Shown here: positions 17,931 to 27,149 of the stretch, piece by piece
Position numbering within the stretch: position 1 is the first letter of the stretch
Layout of the letters: every line of letters begins with the position of its first letter
Assembly (NCBI RefSeq): GCF_002920895.1
Contig: NZ_PQVG01000007.1
Span: 207,559 to 271,558, forward strand
Source: Flavobacterium alvei
GTDB lineage: Bacteria; Bacteroidota; Bacteroidia; Flavobacteriales; Flavobacteriaceae
Direction: 5' to 3'
DNA: 64,000 bases
Notes under the pieces: generated by a model
Told to the model about the DNA's origin: nothing
Database searches by the model: none
What the model saw: the letters and a program-made list of their open reading frames with translations, nothing else
Position numbers and translations under genes: made by a program

Positions 17931-17950
17931 AACTCTACTAATTACATATA
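17931..17950 (+). promoter_or_regulatory. Second copy of the CTCTACTAATTA motif before the TonB receptor
   Basis: AACTCTACTAATTA (17931-17944) repeats 14 of 14 bases of 17730-17743; the following bases (cata/tata) also nearly match. The right half-site is TATA instead of TAGA. It lies 13-32 bases before the receptor ATG, with no obvious -7 box between. Confidence 0.45.
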
Positions 17951-17962
17951 AGATATATAACA

Positions 17963-20536
17963 ATGAAAACAATTTATACAAAAACAATTTCGACCTTAAT
18001 TTTACTTTTAATTTTCTCAACATCCTATGGTCAAACTCTTTTAGAAGGAGTAGTGAAAGACGAACAAGAATCACCTGTAGAAGGTGTTAACATAGTGGTG
18101 AAAGGAACTGTCAATACAACAACTACAGATGCTAATGGTAACTTTAGCATTGCTGCCAAAGCACTTCCGTTTACCATCATTGTACAATATGCAGGTTATA
18201 ACACCAAAGAACTTAAAATAACCGAACTACCAACTACTACTAAACCCTTACAAATAACTATTGCTACCGGTGAAGAAAAAGTACTTTCGGAAGTAGTAGT
18301 TACCTCAAGAAGAAGGATCGAAAAAGCACAAGATATTCCGATTGCTGTATCAGTAGTAACAGGTAAGCAAGCAGAACAAGCTGGCGCTTTCAACGTAAAT
18401 CGCATCAAAGAATTGGTTCCATCTGTTCAATTATATTCCTCCAATCCGAGAAATACAGGAATTAACATTCGTGGTTTAGGTTCTCCTTATGGATTGACCA
18501 ATGACGGTATTGACCCTGGAGTTGGTTTCTATGTGGACGGAGTTTATTATGCTCGTCCAGCAGCTACGACTTTAGATTTTATTGATGTAGAGCGAATTGA
18601 AGTTTTGCGTGGGCCGCAAGGTTCTTTGTTTGGAAAAAATACGACTTCGGGTGCTTTTAACATTACTACTCGCAAACCTAGTTTCACTTCGGGAGCGAAT
18701 TTTGAAGTGAGTTATGGAAATTTTGCCTACCTACAAGCAAAGGCTTCGGTTACTGGAGCTTTAGCTAAAAATGTCGCTGGTCGCCTTTCATTTTCGGGTA
18801 CACAACGTGATGGTATTATCGATAATATTAGAACCGGAAAACCAACAAACACACTGAACAATCAAGGTATTAGAGGTCAATTGCTTTTTACTCCAACTGA
18901 AAACACTAATATCACATTAGCAGCAGATATTACTACTCAACACAATGACGGATATGCTCAAGTAGTTGCAGGTGTTGCTCCAACAAAAAGAGTTCCACAA
19001 CGCCAATTTAACGCCATTATTGCTGATTTGAATTACCAACTTCCTAGTTTAAATGCTTTTGACCGTAAAATCGATCACGACACTCCTTGGCGTTCAGGAC
19101 AAGATTTAGGTGGAGCTTCTTTGAATGTTGAATCAAAAATTGGCGGAGGAACATTGACTTCAACCACAGCTTGGCGTTTTTGGACTTGGGATCCATCCAA
19201 TGATAGAGATTTTACCGGTTTGCAAGTATTGGCAAAATCACAAAATCCTTCTAGACAAACACAATTTACACAAGAAGTTCGTTATGCTGGAAAAATTACC
19301 TCAAAATTAAATGGTGTTGTAGGTGTATTTTTTATTGACCAAACCTCAAAAACAAAAGGAACGGAAGAATCTGGTACCGCACAATGGAGATTTTCACAAG
19401 ACTCATTTACACCCGCAAATACTGCATTATGGAAAACCCCAGGTCTTTTTGAAGGATATGGAATAAAAACCAATGCCCAAATACATTCAACTAGTGCTGC
19501 AGTATTCGGTCAATTGGACTGGGCTGTAACAGATAGACTGCATGTTTTACTAGGTTTAAGATACAACTACGACAAGAAAGATGCAGATTATGACCGTAAA
19601 ACATACGGAGGACTTCAAACTACTGATCCTGCATTAATTGCGTTAAAAAAGAAAGTTTATACCGATCAAAACTTCTCATCAGATAATGATGATACGGACT
19701 TTTCTGGAAACATAACGGTATCCTACAAAGCATCCGCTAAAATCAATGCTTATGGAACTTTTGCAAAAAGCTACAAACCTATTGGAGTAAATGTGGCAGG
19801 TCTTCCTACTCCGCCTGCTGGTCAAACTTTAAGTGATCTTGCAACTGTTAAGCCAGAAGATGTTACTCATTATGAATTTGGAATTAAAACCTCGCCTTTT
19901 AAAAATTCTATTTTGAACTTGACTTTCTTTAATACTGATATTAAAGATTTCCAAACCAATGTTCAAGCCGCTGAATTAGGTGTGAATCGAGGGTATCTTG
20001 CCAATGCAGATCAAGTACGTGTAAAAGGGGCAGAATTAGATGCTAGTTTTGTAATTAACAACCATTTCTCTGTAAATGGAGCTGCCTCTTATACTGACGG
20101 AAAATATGTGAAATTCACTAATGCTCCACTCCCATTAGAAGAAACTGGATCTGCTGTATCTTTCAAAGATGTATCAGGAACCGACTTGCCAGGAACTTCA
20201 AAATGGGCAGGAAGCTTAGGTACTGAATATACTAAAAACGCAAAATTCTTCGGAAACCTAGGTAAATTTTTCATAGCTCTTGATGGTTACGCTCGTTCTG
20301 AATTCTCATCAAGCCCTTCTGCATCGAAATATTTAGTAGTTCCTGGTTACGCTATTTTCAATGGTCGTTTAGGTTTCCGTGTAGCCGATGGTTTGTCTGC
20401 TAGCATCTGGGGGCGCAACCTTTTGGACAAAGATTATTACGAACAATTACTTCCTGCAGGAGGAAATTCTGGTCAATATGCAGCAGTTTTGGGAGACCAA
20501 AGAACTTATGGAGTGACTTTGAAATATTCTTTATAA
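17963..20536 (+). CDS. TonB-dependent outer-membrane receptor
   Basis: 857 residues. Signal peptide (~24 residues, ending YGQ), a carboxypeptidase-regulatory-like N-terminal domain (~25-110, LLEGVVKDEQESPVEGVNIVVKGT), plug domain (~112-235, RRIEKAQDIPIAVSVVTG, VNIRGLG-like NIRGLGSPYG, ERIEVLRGPQGSLFGKNTTSGAFNITTRKP) and a 22-stranded barrel ending LGDQRTYGVTLKYSL. The plug and barrel are of the siderophore/cobalamin-type (FecA/CirA) rather than SusC; no SusD follows. The substrate is unknown; the Rrf2 gene and the sulfur-rich leader ORF upstream hint at a sulfur compound or a thiol-linked metal (inference). A good terminator follows. Confidence 0.92.
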   Translation: MKTIYTKTISTLILLLIFSTSYGQTLLEGVVKDEQESPVEGVNIVVKGTVNTTTTDANGNFSIAAKALPFTIIVQYAGYNTKELKITELPTTTKPLQITIATGEEKVLSEVVVTSRRRIEKAQDIPIAVSVVTGKQAEQAGAFNVNRIKELVPSVQLYSSNPRNTGINIRGLGSPYGLTNDGIDPGVGFYVDGVYYARPAATTLDFIDVERIEVLRGPQGSLFGKNTTSGAFNITTRKPSFTSGANFEVSYGNFAYLQAKASVTGALAKNVAGRLSFSGTQRDGIIDNIRTGKPTNTLNNQGIRGQLLFTPTENTNITLAADITTQHNDGYAQVVAGVAPTKRVPQRQFNAIIADLNYQLPSLNAFDRKIDHDTPWRSGQDLGGASLNVESKIGGGTLTSTTAWRFWTWDPSNDRDFTGLQVLAKSQNPSRQTQFTQEVRYAGKITSKLNGVVGVFFIDQTSKTKGTEESGTAQWRFSQDSFTPANTALWKTPGLFEGYGIKTNAQIHSTSAAVFGQLDWAVTDRLHVLLGLRYNYDKKDADYDRKTYGGLQTTDPALIALKKKVYTDQNFSSDNDDTDFSGNITVSYKASAKINAYGTFAKSYKPIGVNVAGLPTPPAGQTLSDLATVKPEDVTHYEFGIKTSPFKNSILNLTFFNTDIKDFQTNVQAAELGVNRGYLANADQVRVKGAELDASFVINNHFSVNGAASYTDGKYVKFTNAPLPLEETGSAVSFKDVSGTDLPGTSKWAGSLGTEYTKNAKFFGNLGKFFIALDGYARSEFSSSPSASKYLVVPGYAIFNGRLGFRVADGLSASIWGRNLLDKDYYEQLLPAGGNSGQYAAVLGDQRTYGVTLKYSL

Positions 20537-20576
20537 ACTCAAATTCTACAAGTTAGAACAAACAATAATCAATCTG

Positions 20577-20606
20577 AAAACCATCAAATTAATTTTTGAT
20601 GGTTTT
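20577..20606 (+). terminator. Terminator of the TonB receptor gene
   Basis: Stem AAAACCATCAAA (20577-20588), 6-base loop, TTTGATGGTTTT (20595-20606), followed by more T. Placed 40 bases after the receptor stop. Confidence 0.8.
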
Positions 20607-20697
20607 TTTAGTTTTTTCCTATCATAAATAGATTTAAAAAATTAAATTCTCCTTAAATTAAGTTTGTTTAAATTTGCCGAAATTTGAATTGAACTTG

Positions 20698-21441
20698 ATG
20701 AAATTTACACATACCCTTTTTTTATTTCTGACTTGTAGTTTTTTATACGCCCAAACCGAAAAAAATGTAGATCATCAAAGTTTGCTTTGGACACGTTACT
20801 ACAACATTTTAACTTTATCCGACAAATGGTCCATACACAGTGAATTTGACAATCGAATTTTTATAAATCCTGTGGAACAAAATCTTTATGAAATGCGATT
20901 TCAAGGACGTTACAAAATCAACAAGGATATAGAAGTAGGCGCTGGATTTGCTTATTTCTCGGTAGCTACACAAATACCAGAAATCGCTTTTGATTTTAGA
21001 CTACCCGAATACCGAGGACAACAAGACATTAGTTGGAAGCAAGATTTCAAGAAGTTTGCATTGCTTCAACGGTTTCAGGTCGAGGAACGTTTTTTTCACA
21101 ATGCCAACAAAGACGGTTTACTCTCGGGAACCACTTTTTTTTGGCGATTTAGATACCGCCTCCAAGGTGAATATTCGTTTTGGAAAAAAGAAAATCAATT
21201 TTTAAAAGCTATTGTCTATGACGAATTGATGATTAATGGCGGAAAAAATGTAGTCAAAAACACTTTTGATCAAAACCGAATTTATGCAGGTTTACAATAT
21301 GGCGTCAATAAAAATATTGCTTTAGAATTGGGGTATTTGAATAGTTTTCAGCAACGTGCTAGCGGTGTCGATTACTTCAATCGAGATATTATTCGGTTTA
21401 CTTTATATCACAAAATCAATCTTCAGAAAAAGAAGATGTAA
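20698..21441 (+). CDS. DUF2490 outer-membrane barrel protein (first copy)
   Basis: Start taken at the ATG 20698 (MKFTHTLFLFLTCSFLYAQ, signal peptide), not the TTG at 20674; 247 residues. A TAAATTTG -7 box lies at 20669-20676. The mature part has the alternating pattern of a beta-barrel and the DUF2490 signature (LLWTRYYNILTLSDKWSIHSEFDNR, FRYRLQGEYSFWKKENQFLKAI, VNKNIALELGYLNSFQ). Function unknown; a 12-stranded barrel is expected. A distant paralogue follows directly. The two sit behind the TonB receptor on the same strand but after its terminator. Confidence 0.85.
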   Translation: MKFTHTLFLFLTCSFLYAQTEKNVDHQSLLWTRYYNILTLSDKWSIHSEFDNRIFINPVEQNLYEMRFQGRYKINKDIEVGAGFAYFSVATQIPEIAFDFRLPEYRGQQDISWKQDFKKFALLQRFQVEERFFHNANKDGLLSGTTFFWRFRYRLQGEYSFWKKENQFLKAIVYDELMINGGKNVVKNTFDQNRIYAGLQYGVNKNIALELGYLNSFQQRASGVDYFNRDIIRFTLYHKINLQKKKM

Positions 21442-21541
21442 TGAATTAGCATAATTGTATTGAATCTGTCAGTATAAATTCAAATACATAATTTAATATC
21501 TTTGAAAAGAAATTTAACTTCGTTTGTTCAAAAAAATATTT

Positions 21542-22339
21542 ATGTATTTTAAATCCAATCCAAAAAAAATCAAATACTTCACTTTATCTACAATAAAGCT
21601 TTTAGTATTGTTTTTTTTTACTTTCAATACTGGCTTTTCACAAACCGACACTGAAAATCAATTTTCGAATGAATTTCAAACCAATAGTAATCTTGGAAAA
21701 AAGGTAGCTATTGAGAATGATTTTGGACAAGTTTTTACGAGTGGAACTGTAGAATCGAATCCTTTTTATAAAAACTCACAATTGTATTTAAGGAGTTGGC
21801 TTCATTATTATGCCTCCGAAAAATGGAAATTATCGGGTTTTGTAGCTTACTTTTTCAACAAAGATGTTCCAGAGATTTCTCAAAACAGATTGCCTGAAAT
21901 TCGATTTGCTGCTCAAGGAATATACTATTTTTCAAAAGGCGGAGATTATACACTTAGCAATAGAATTAGGGTTGAAAATCGTATTTTTATAGAAGACACT
22001 ATTGAAGTGGTTTGCCGATTTAGAGATGCTGTAAAATTCGTTTTTCCAATATCTAAAATAAAATCGGGTAATGGATATACCTATGGAATTGTTGCTGACG
22101 AAGTTTTTTTTAAAACTAACGGAAATGCTACTGGTAGGCAATTTTTTGATAGAAACCGCTTCACTTTAGGTTTGGGATACAATTTATCAGACACAGTTCA
22201 ATTCGAAGTTGGGTATCAAAATGAATACTTACCTCGTCCTAGCGGTGACCAAATGTTTCACGTTATATCGACAACGATTATTTTTAATGACTTGATTTCC
22301 TCGATTAAAAAACAAACTGGAATTTTTCAGAAACATTAA
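21542..22339 (+). CDS. DUF2490 outer-membrane barrel protein (second copy)
   Basis: Start at the ATG 21542 rather than the TTG at 21524; 265 residues. A long basic N-terminus precedes a hydrophobic segment ending FNTGFSQ, a likely signal peptide. The mature part matches the first copy in plan (LYLRSWLHYYASEKWKLSGFVAYFFNKDVPEISQNRLPEIRF, RVENRIFIEDTI, RNRFTLGLGYNLSDTVQFEVGYQNEYLPRP). The two proteins are clearly related but diverged, so the duplication is old. It converges on the DUF6515 gene with a shared terminator. Confidence 0.83.
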   Translation: MYFKSNPKKIKYFTLSTIKLLVLFFFTFNTGFSQTDTENQFSNEFQTNSNLGKKVAIENDFGQVFTSGTVESNPFYKNSQLYLRSWLHYYASEKWKLSGFVAYFFNKDVPEISQNRLPEIRFAAQGIYYFSKGGDYTLSNRIRVENRIFIEDTIEVVCRFRDAVKFVFPISKIKSGNGYTYGIVADEVFFKTNGNATGRQFFDRNRFTLGLGYNLSDTVQFEVGYQNEYLPRPSGDQMFHVISTTIIFNDLISSIKKQTGIFQKH

Positions 22340-22392
22340 TCAATCTGAAATAAAAATCTACCAACCGTTTTTGACCATATTACCATAATAAA

Positions 22393-22418
22393 AAAGGAGA
22401 TCTATAAAGACCTCCTTT
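22393..22418. terminator. Bidirectional terminator between convergent genes
   Basis: Stem AAAGGAGATC (22393-22402) with GACCTCCTTT (22409-22418), one mismatch, 6-base loop, A/T runs on both sides. Confidence 0.75.
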
Positions 22419-22439
22419 CTTATCAATAAAAAAACGATT

Positions 22440-23357
22440 TTATTTATCAGCTTCTACGTCAACAACTTCATATTTGTTTTTGCCGTTATCCTGAAAAGGT
22501 TGGTAATACGTATCGCCTACTTTTACATAAGTAATATCGCCCATTTTCACTTCTTCACCACCTTCCGGAAGATTTTCTACAATAGTTCCGGCTGTTGGTG
22601 GAACTACGGTATATCCTTTATCTGATTTCTCATAGTAAGTACCTCCGTAATAATAATTATTGGTTGTTTCGTTGACAACTACTGTTTGGGCATTGCTTGG
22701 CAAAGTAGTAACTGTTGCCCCAACTGGTGCTGCAACCACAGTATACCCTCCATTTCCTTGAGTATAATATACTCCGTTATCATAATGATAATGCTGGCTA
22801 TTTACTTCAACAACAATAGCTGTTACAGCCAAAGTTGTAATAAAGAATCCCCACGGATGCCATACTGGTCCCCAATAAAATGGACGATAAGGATGGTAGT
22901 AATAAGGATGATAGCAGTTGTAACGGTATCCACCATATACATAAGGAGGGCGAGTGTAAGGGCGGTAGTTATTACTTCTTCTTACCGTTGTATTATGACT
23001 ATTGTTTATTCTGGTGTTGTGGTGGCTGTTATCAACATTAATGTTTACATTATTACCACCTCTATTGTTACTGTTGTTGCCTCTATTATTGCTACCCACT
23101 TTGTTGTTGCCACCAATAGAGTTGTTATTGCCAATCTTGTTATTACCGTTTCCAATTTTATTATTACTTCCTTGGCTTGGACGACTCATCTGGCTTGGAC
23201 GACTCGTTTGACTGGGGCGACTCATTTGACTGGGGCGACTTTGCATATGGCTTCCACCGCCGCCTCGTCTTTGCGCGTGCATTTCATTTGGTGATAAAAC
23301 CAAAGTGGTTGTAGCCAAGGCTAAAGCTCCTAAAAATGTTTTATTGATTAATTTCAT
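22440..23357 (-). CDS. DUF6515 family exported protein
   Basis: 305 residues with a signal peptide ending HAQ near residue 29. A low-complexity region (~35-130) has runs of RPSQ(M/T)S repeats and N/G-rich NNKIGNN text. A short Tyr/His/Pro-rich block (YGGYRYNCYHPYYYHPYRPF, WGPVWHPWGFF) leads to a hydrophobic helix (ITTLAVTAIVVEVN) and then two copies of a Y-x-NG-V-YY...GYTVV / YGGTYYEKSDKGYTVVPPTAGTIVENLP unit. This is the family's usual layout in Flavobacteria. It is probably membrane-associated; no function is known. The sequence of the first third is biased, so homology searches there will be unreliable. Confidence 0.85.
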   Translation of the reverse strand: MKLINKTFLGALALATTTLVLSPNEMHAQRRGGGGSHMQSRPSQMSRPSQTSRPSQMSRPSQGSNNKIGNGNNKIGNNNSIGGNNKVGSNNRGNNSNNRGGNNVNINVDNSHHNTRINNSHNTTVRRSNNYRPYTRPPYVYGGYRYNCYHPYYYHPYRPFYWGPVWHPWGFFITTLAVTAIVVEVNSQHYHYDNGVYYTQGNGGYTVVAAPVGATVTTLPSNAQTVVVNETTNNYYYGGTYYEKSDKGYTVVPPTAGTIVENLPEGGEEVKMGDITYVKVGDTYYQPFQDNGKNKYEVVDVEADK

Positions 23358-23473
23358 CTTTTATATATTTAATTTTAATACTCCTTTAGAATAGGTTTTA
23401 TTGAAATAGTTTAAAAATCATTCGAATTATAAAGTCTTTTTTATCACAAAACCCAAATTAGATTTTGTTTCGA

Positions 23474-24172
23474 TTATTTGGCTAATTCCCAAATTCTAGA
23501 AAGCTCTGGATTGATGATAATTTCAATTCTTCTGTTTTTCTTTCTGCCTTCTTCCGAAGTATTGCTTGCTTTTGGGTTGTATTCCGCTCTTCCTGCTGCT
23601 GTCAAACGAGCGGGATTAATGTTATAAGTGTTGTGTAAGATTCTAACAACCGCATTGGCTCTTTCTGTACTCAATGACCAATTATCATTAGTTCCTTTTG
23701 CAACAACTGAATCGGTGTTTCCTACAATAGTTGCAGTTACTCCAGGATTGTCTCGCATCACTTCAGCTATGGTATTCAAGGCCTCTCTTCCTTTGGCAGC
23801 AATTACTGAACTATTTGGACTAAAGAAAAAATCATTTTCATAATTGATATATACCAATCCATCTTTATAGGTTACTGTTGCGCCAGCTTCTTCTAGTTTT
23901 GTTACAGCATTTTGTGCTTTTTCTTGAATTTTTTGCATCGAAGTACCTCTCTCTGCTAGACCTTTGTTGATATTGTCTATTTTTTCAGACAAAACTGCTT
24001 TTAATTTATTACAATCTTCAGCATCTTTAGTTAATGATTTAATAGTGCTTTCATTTGCTGTTACCACAGAATTTAATCGTTCGTTTTCTGCTTTCAATTC
24101 TTTACTTGCTCCGCAAGAAAATAATAATGAGCTACTTATCGCAACTCCAATAATCATTGTAATCTGTTTCAT
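23474..24172 (-). CDS. OmpA-family lipoprotein
   Basis: 232 residues. A lipoprotein signal (MKQITMIIGVAISSSLLFSC, Cys20) is followed by a coiled coil (~25-95, AENERLNSVVTANESTIKSLTKDAEDC). The C-terminal OmpA/Pal domain (~110-225) contains NDFFFSPNSSVIAAKGREALNTIAEVM, GNTDSV, NWSLSTERANAVVRIL and NPARLTAAGRAEYNPKASN...GRKKNRRIEIII, which binds diaminopimelate in peptidoglycan. It should tether the outer membrane to the cell wall. Monocistronic: 116 bases separate it from the DUF6515 start and about 240 from the decayed porin gene. Confidence 0.92.
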   Translation of the reverse strand: MKQITMIIGVAISSSLLFSCGASKELKAENERLNSVVTANESTIKSLTKDAEDCNKLKAVLSEKIDNINKGLAERGTSMQKIQEKAQNAVTKLEEAGATVTYKDGLVYINYENDFFFSPNSSVIAAKGREALNTIAEVMRDNPGVTATIVGNTDSVVAKGTNDNWSLSTERANAVVRILHNTYNINPARLTAAGRAEYNPKASNTSEEGRKKNRRIEIIINPELSRIWELAK

Positions 24173-24410
24173 TTGCTTATTGTTTTAAATTAGTATTTTT
24201 AATGAATTTCATAATTTATAAACAGGACTTCTAACTGTCAGATTTTATTTAATTACAAACTTAACACTAAAAGTTAACTGTTTTTAGTTTTCAAAAAATA
24301 TTTTTTCAGAATTGATTACTCTTAAAGCTGTTTGCTTTTATTTCATCTCGAATACATATATGATTCCAAAAAAAATAAAACGCCTAAAAAGAAATTAACG
24401 ATGGTGTTGA

Positions 24411-25695
24411 TTAATAAATCCACTGCAACCTAAATTGCATACTATTGGTAATTCCAGTTACTCCGTTTTTATCTAAATTACTAACTCCATACACCATACC
24501 TGCTTTCCAATATTGAGTTGCCCACCAGTTAAGCCCCAAATTATAGCGATTGTTAATACCACCGTGAATATTTCTTGAATCTAAATCTTTTTACCAAAAC
24601 GAGTAAAAACTTCCCAAGCCCCATATTTTCCTGTAGGTTTTATTCTTCGGGCATAGGCTGCTCTTTTGTCATAAGGGCGTTGCTCTCCGCTCAAAACATA
24701 ACTTCCTGTTACATAATAACCATTAAATTGTTCGAGTCCAAAATCGGTTGTTGTGGTCCAGTTATGAACGTATTCCATCAAGACAGAAAAATTTTCCAAG
24801 CTCCATAATTGTTACATATTTACATTCCATTGATGGTCAGCATTCATATTTCCGGTGTCAACACAATTGTCTGAGACATTCGATTCGTTTTTTCCTTTAA
24901 GGCGAATTACACCATTTTCGGCTTCAACGTAGCGAACACCAATTCCGGTATGCATAAATGTTTTTCCTTCGTTTTCCCATTTGGGTAAACCTGTAATTCT
25001 AGCCGTAAATGTTGTAGCTCCGTCACCAAGATTTTTTCTGTTTCCTGGCCATTGATTAAAAACTCCAGCCGAAATGGTCATTCTATCTTTCAATAAAAAA
25101 TGACGATAGATAATTCCATTGTTTCTACTATTGAAAAACGGACTCATCAATCGTTCGAAATGCGGTAAATTGGCAGCATCACCTACCATTTCATAACAAA
25201 AAGTTTCTTTTTGTTTTCCGACTTGAAGTTCCGAATTTGATCCAATTGGAATAATAAGTTTAATATCGGTAAATCCAAAAGCCGCTTGATCTCCTTTTCG
25301 ATCCAATCCTCGGTATTCATAGCTTAACAAATAGCTCTATTTGGTTTTAAAGTTAATTTTTCCGCGAACCATCACTCTGGCACTTCGAATATCCCAACGA
25401 CTTTCTTGATTGCCTACTTGATCTTTACTATCATTATCTTGAATAACGGCATTGTAATCTAAAATGGGAGCAAAACCCAGTTTGGCCGAAAACCATTTGC
25501 TTCGGGTTTTAGAGCAATTCATAATTTTATGCGAAACATCTGGAATAAAATACGATCGAGTCGAATCGGCTAATACTTGTGTTTGGGTATCATCTACATA
25601 ATCGGTATGTTGTGCTATTGCAGTGTAGTTGCAAAACAAAAAAAGACGATTAGGATAAGGAAAAAACTGAATTTATAATGGATTGATTGTTTCAT
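24411..25695 (-). pseudogene. Decayed phosphate-selective porin O/P-type outer-membrane porin
   Basis: Reading from an ATG at 25693-25695 (MKQSIHYKFSFFLILIVFF, signal peptide) to a TAA at 24411-24413 gives a whole OprO/OprP-like porin of about 428 codons, broken four times. One T is missing from a minus-strand poly-T in the signal peptide (25638-25644; 7 where 8 are needed). There is a TAG at 25337-25339 where the family has a Trp (KINFKTK-stop-SYLLSYEYRG), a TAA at 24812-24814 with the frame continuing (QLWSLENFSVLMEY), and one A missing from an A-run at 24588-24592. The C-terminus is intact (NNRYNLGLNWWATQYWKAG, MQFRLQWIY). All pieces lie in the right order and spacing. Either a true pseudogene or, for the two homopolymer lesions, assembly errors. 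Confidence 0.85.
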
Positions 25696-25725
25696 ATTTT
25701 GGTATTTTATTTAAAAAAAAACGAA

Positions 25726-26257
25726 TTATTCCCCAAATGATTTAGAAATTCCTGCTCCAAGTGCCCAGCTATCATAGGCATTCCATTTGATATCATAAAC
25801 TACATTGGCTATAAATTCCCAGCCATTGCGAATTTCTAAACCGTATTCTACTCCCAAACGGGTTAAAGCAAAGTTTTCTTCTTTTGCAAATTCGCCTCCA
25901 AGACCTGCTTGAAAAGTAAAATGTTTTCCTGGTTTATAACCACCAACAATTGCACTTGCAAAAGGAGATGATCTTTCTAAAATTTCACCATCCGACGTTT
26001 CGACTTTGAAGGATTCGATAATTAAATCGTTGTGCAAACCAATACTCCAATTGGGAGAAAAAACATAGTTATAATCTAACGCAAAGGAAGGAAAAGTGAG
26101 CCATTTTCTATCCCCATCTTTACTCCCTTCGCTTATATGGGTATGACCAACAACAAAGCCTAAAGTATGATGCGGTTTGAAAGTTTCATTTTCTTGCTCT
26201 TGAGCAAAAGCATTATTCATCAAAAATAATACTAAAATTAAGAAGTGTTTTTTTCAT
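25726..26257 (-). pseudogene. Small outer-membrane beta-barrel gene with a frameshifted signal peptide
   Basis: The intact frame 25726-26223 (MMNNAFAQEQENETF..., ending WALGAGISKSFGE) is a small barrel protein of about 160 residues with repeated aromatic strand patterns (LDYNYVFSPNWSIGLHNDL, ASAIVGGYKPGKHFTFQAGLGGEF, GVEYGLEIRNGWEFIANVVYDI). Its natural start is the ATG at 26255-26257, where a run of 7 A (6 needed) shifts the frame, giving HFLILVLFLMNNAFAQ only out of frame. Translation from the internal MMNN would make a shortened export signal. It therefore looks disrupted, like its neighbours; a homopolymer sequencing error is the alternative. Confidence 0.7.
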
Positions 26258-26294
26258 TGTAAATGTTTTTAAATGCAAATTTGATTCTGAATAA

Positions 26295-26756
26295 TTAGTC
26301 TCTAAAAACCTTTTTCCAATCGGTCTTCATATCGATTACATGCCATTTATTAGCTTTGGCAGCAGTCAAAGAAACGCTATCTTTTTCGACCACCGCTTTA
26401 AAAGGTTGCTTGCTGGCTAAAGCAGGATTAGCAGCCATCATTTTTTTAACCTGATAAAAAGCAAACAACTCTTGCACCAACGGTTTTTCGGTCCAAAGCG
26501 TTCCGTCATTATCAAAAGTAGCGATACGATCGGCTTGTGGAATAAAATTCTTGGAGGTAGAATCTACTGCTTCTTTCACAAAACTAATAATTGAATTTTT
26601 TAATGCTCCTTCATTCCAAGAAGGTAATGGATCGGCATTAGTCCCTGAAACCTCAATAGCTGTTTGTTTAGATTCTGGACTGTTTTCGCCTTTTTTACAA
26701 CTGATAAATATTGCAATTGAAACCAAACAAAGTAATTTTGGGAGTGCTTTTTTCAT
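26295..26756 (-). pseudogene. HAD-superfamily phosphatase lipoprotein, C-terminally truncated
   Basis: Start at ATG 26754-26756 gives MKKALPKLLCLVSIAIFISC (lipobox Cys20) and motif I of the haloacid dehalogenase superfamily, FDNDGTLW at 81-88 (D82, D84), followed by a cap-like helix VQELFAFYQVKKMM. It ends after 153 residues at KKVFRD. Family members of this kind (lipoprotein HAD phosphatases) are about 330 residues and carry motifs II-IV in the missing half; without them the enzyme cannot work. The lost 3' part is not found nearby. Together with the two upstream broken genes this marks a decaying phosphate-related locus (inference). Confidence 0.7.
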
Positions 26757-27149
26757 TATTTTTTGGATTTTAAGTTTGGAAAAATAAAATTTAGATATGT
26801 AAATCACTCTTAATCAATCAAATATAATAAATAACTAATTTTTTATCATTTATTTCAACAGATGATACGTTTTTTTATTTATACCAAATTCTAATAAAAT
26901 TTAATACAAACGCACTACAAGCAAACTATTTTCAAGTTTACATTCGAACCTTTTTTTTAAAATTGAAATAATATCCAATTCAAATCACTAAAGTAATAAT
27001 TTTATTACTTAAAAAAACTTTCATTTAAAAATTGCTGTAATAGTATTTTTTGAAATAGTGTCTAAATAAAAATTCCCAAACACAATCAAATTGTATTTGG
27101 GAATTTTATTTAAGACTTTCAAATCTTTAAATCAGATAAAAATTAGGGA
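26757..27149. other. 393-base intergenic region
   Basis: Very AT-rich stretch with no ORF and no recognised RNA gene. It holds the promoter region of the truncated HAD gene and, at its right end, the terminator for the DUF4890 gene (27069-27107). Nothing else was recognised. Confidence 0.5.
27069..27107 (-). terminator. Terminator of the DUF4890 gene
   Basis: Stem AAAATTCCCAAA (27069-27080) with TTTGGGAATTTT (27096-27107), and an inner pair ACAAT/ATTGT. A T-run follows on the minus strand. Confidence 0.75.

Noticed and set aside
17917..17962. Transcription attenuator after the leader ORF
   Set aside because: No GC-rich hairpin plus T-run was found between the leader stop and the receptor ATG.
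17963..20536. SusC-type nutrient receptor of a PUL
   Set aside because: No SusD-like gene follows, and the plug and barrel look like a metallophore-type receptor.
22686..23294. Long open frame opposite the DUF6515 gene
   Set aside because: It is a shadow of the low-complexity N/G/S-rich region, hydrophobic and with no start context or homology signals.
24581..25639. Three small genes in a row (24581-24799, 24812-25330, 25337-25639)
   Set aside because: They are consecutive pieces of one porin, with in-frame stops and homopolymer frameshifts between.
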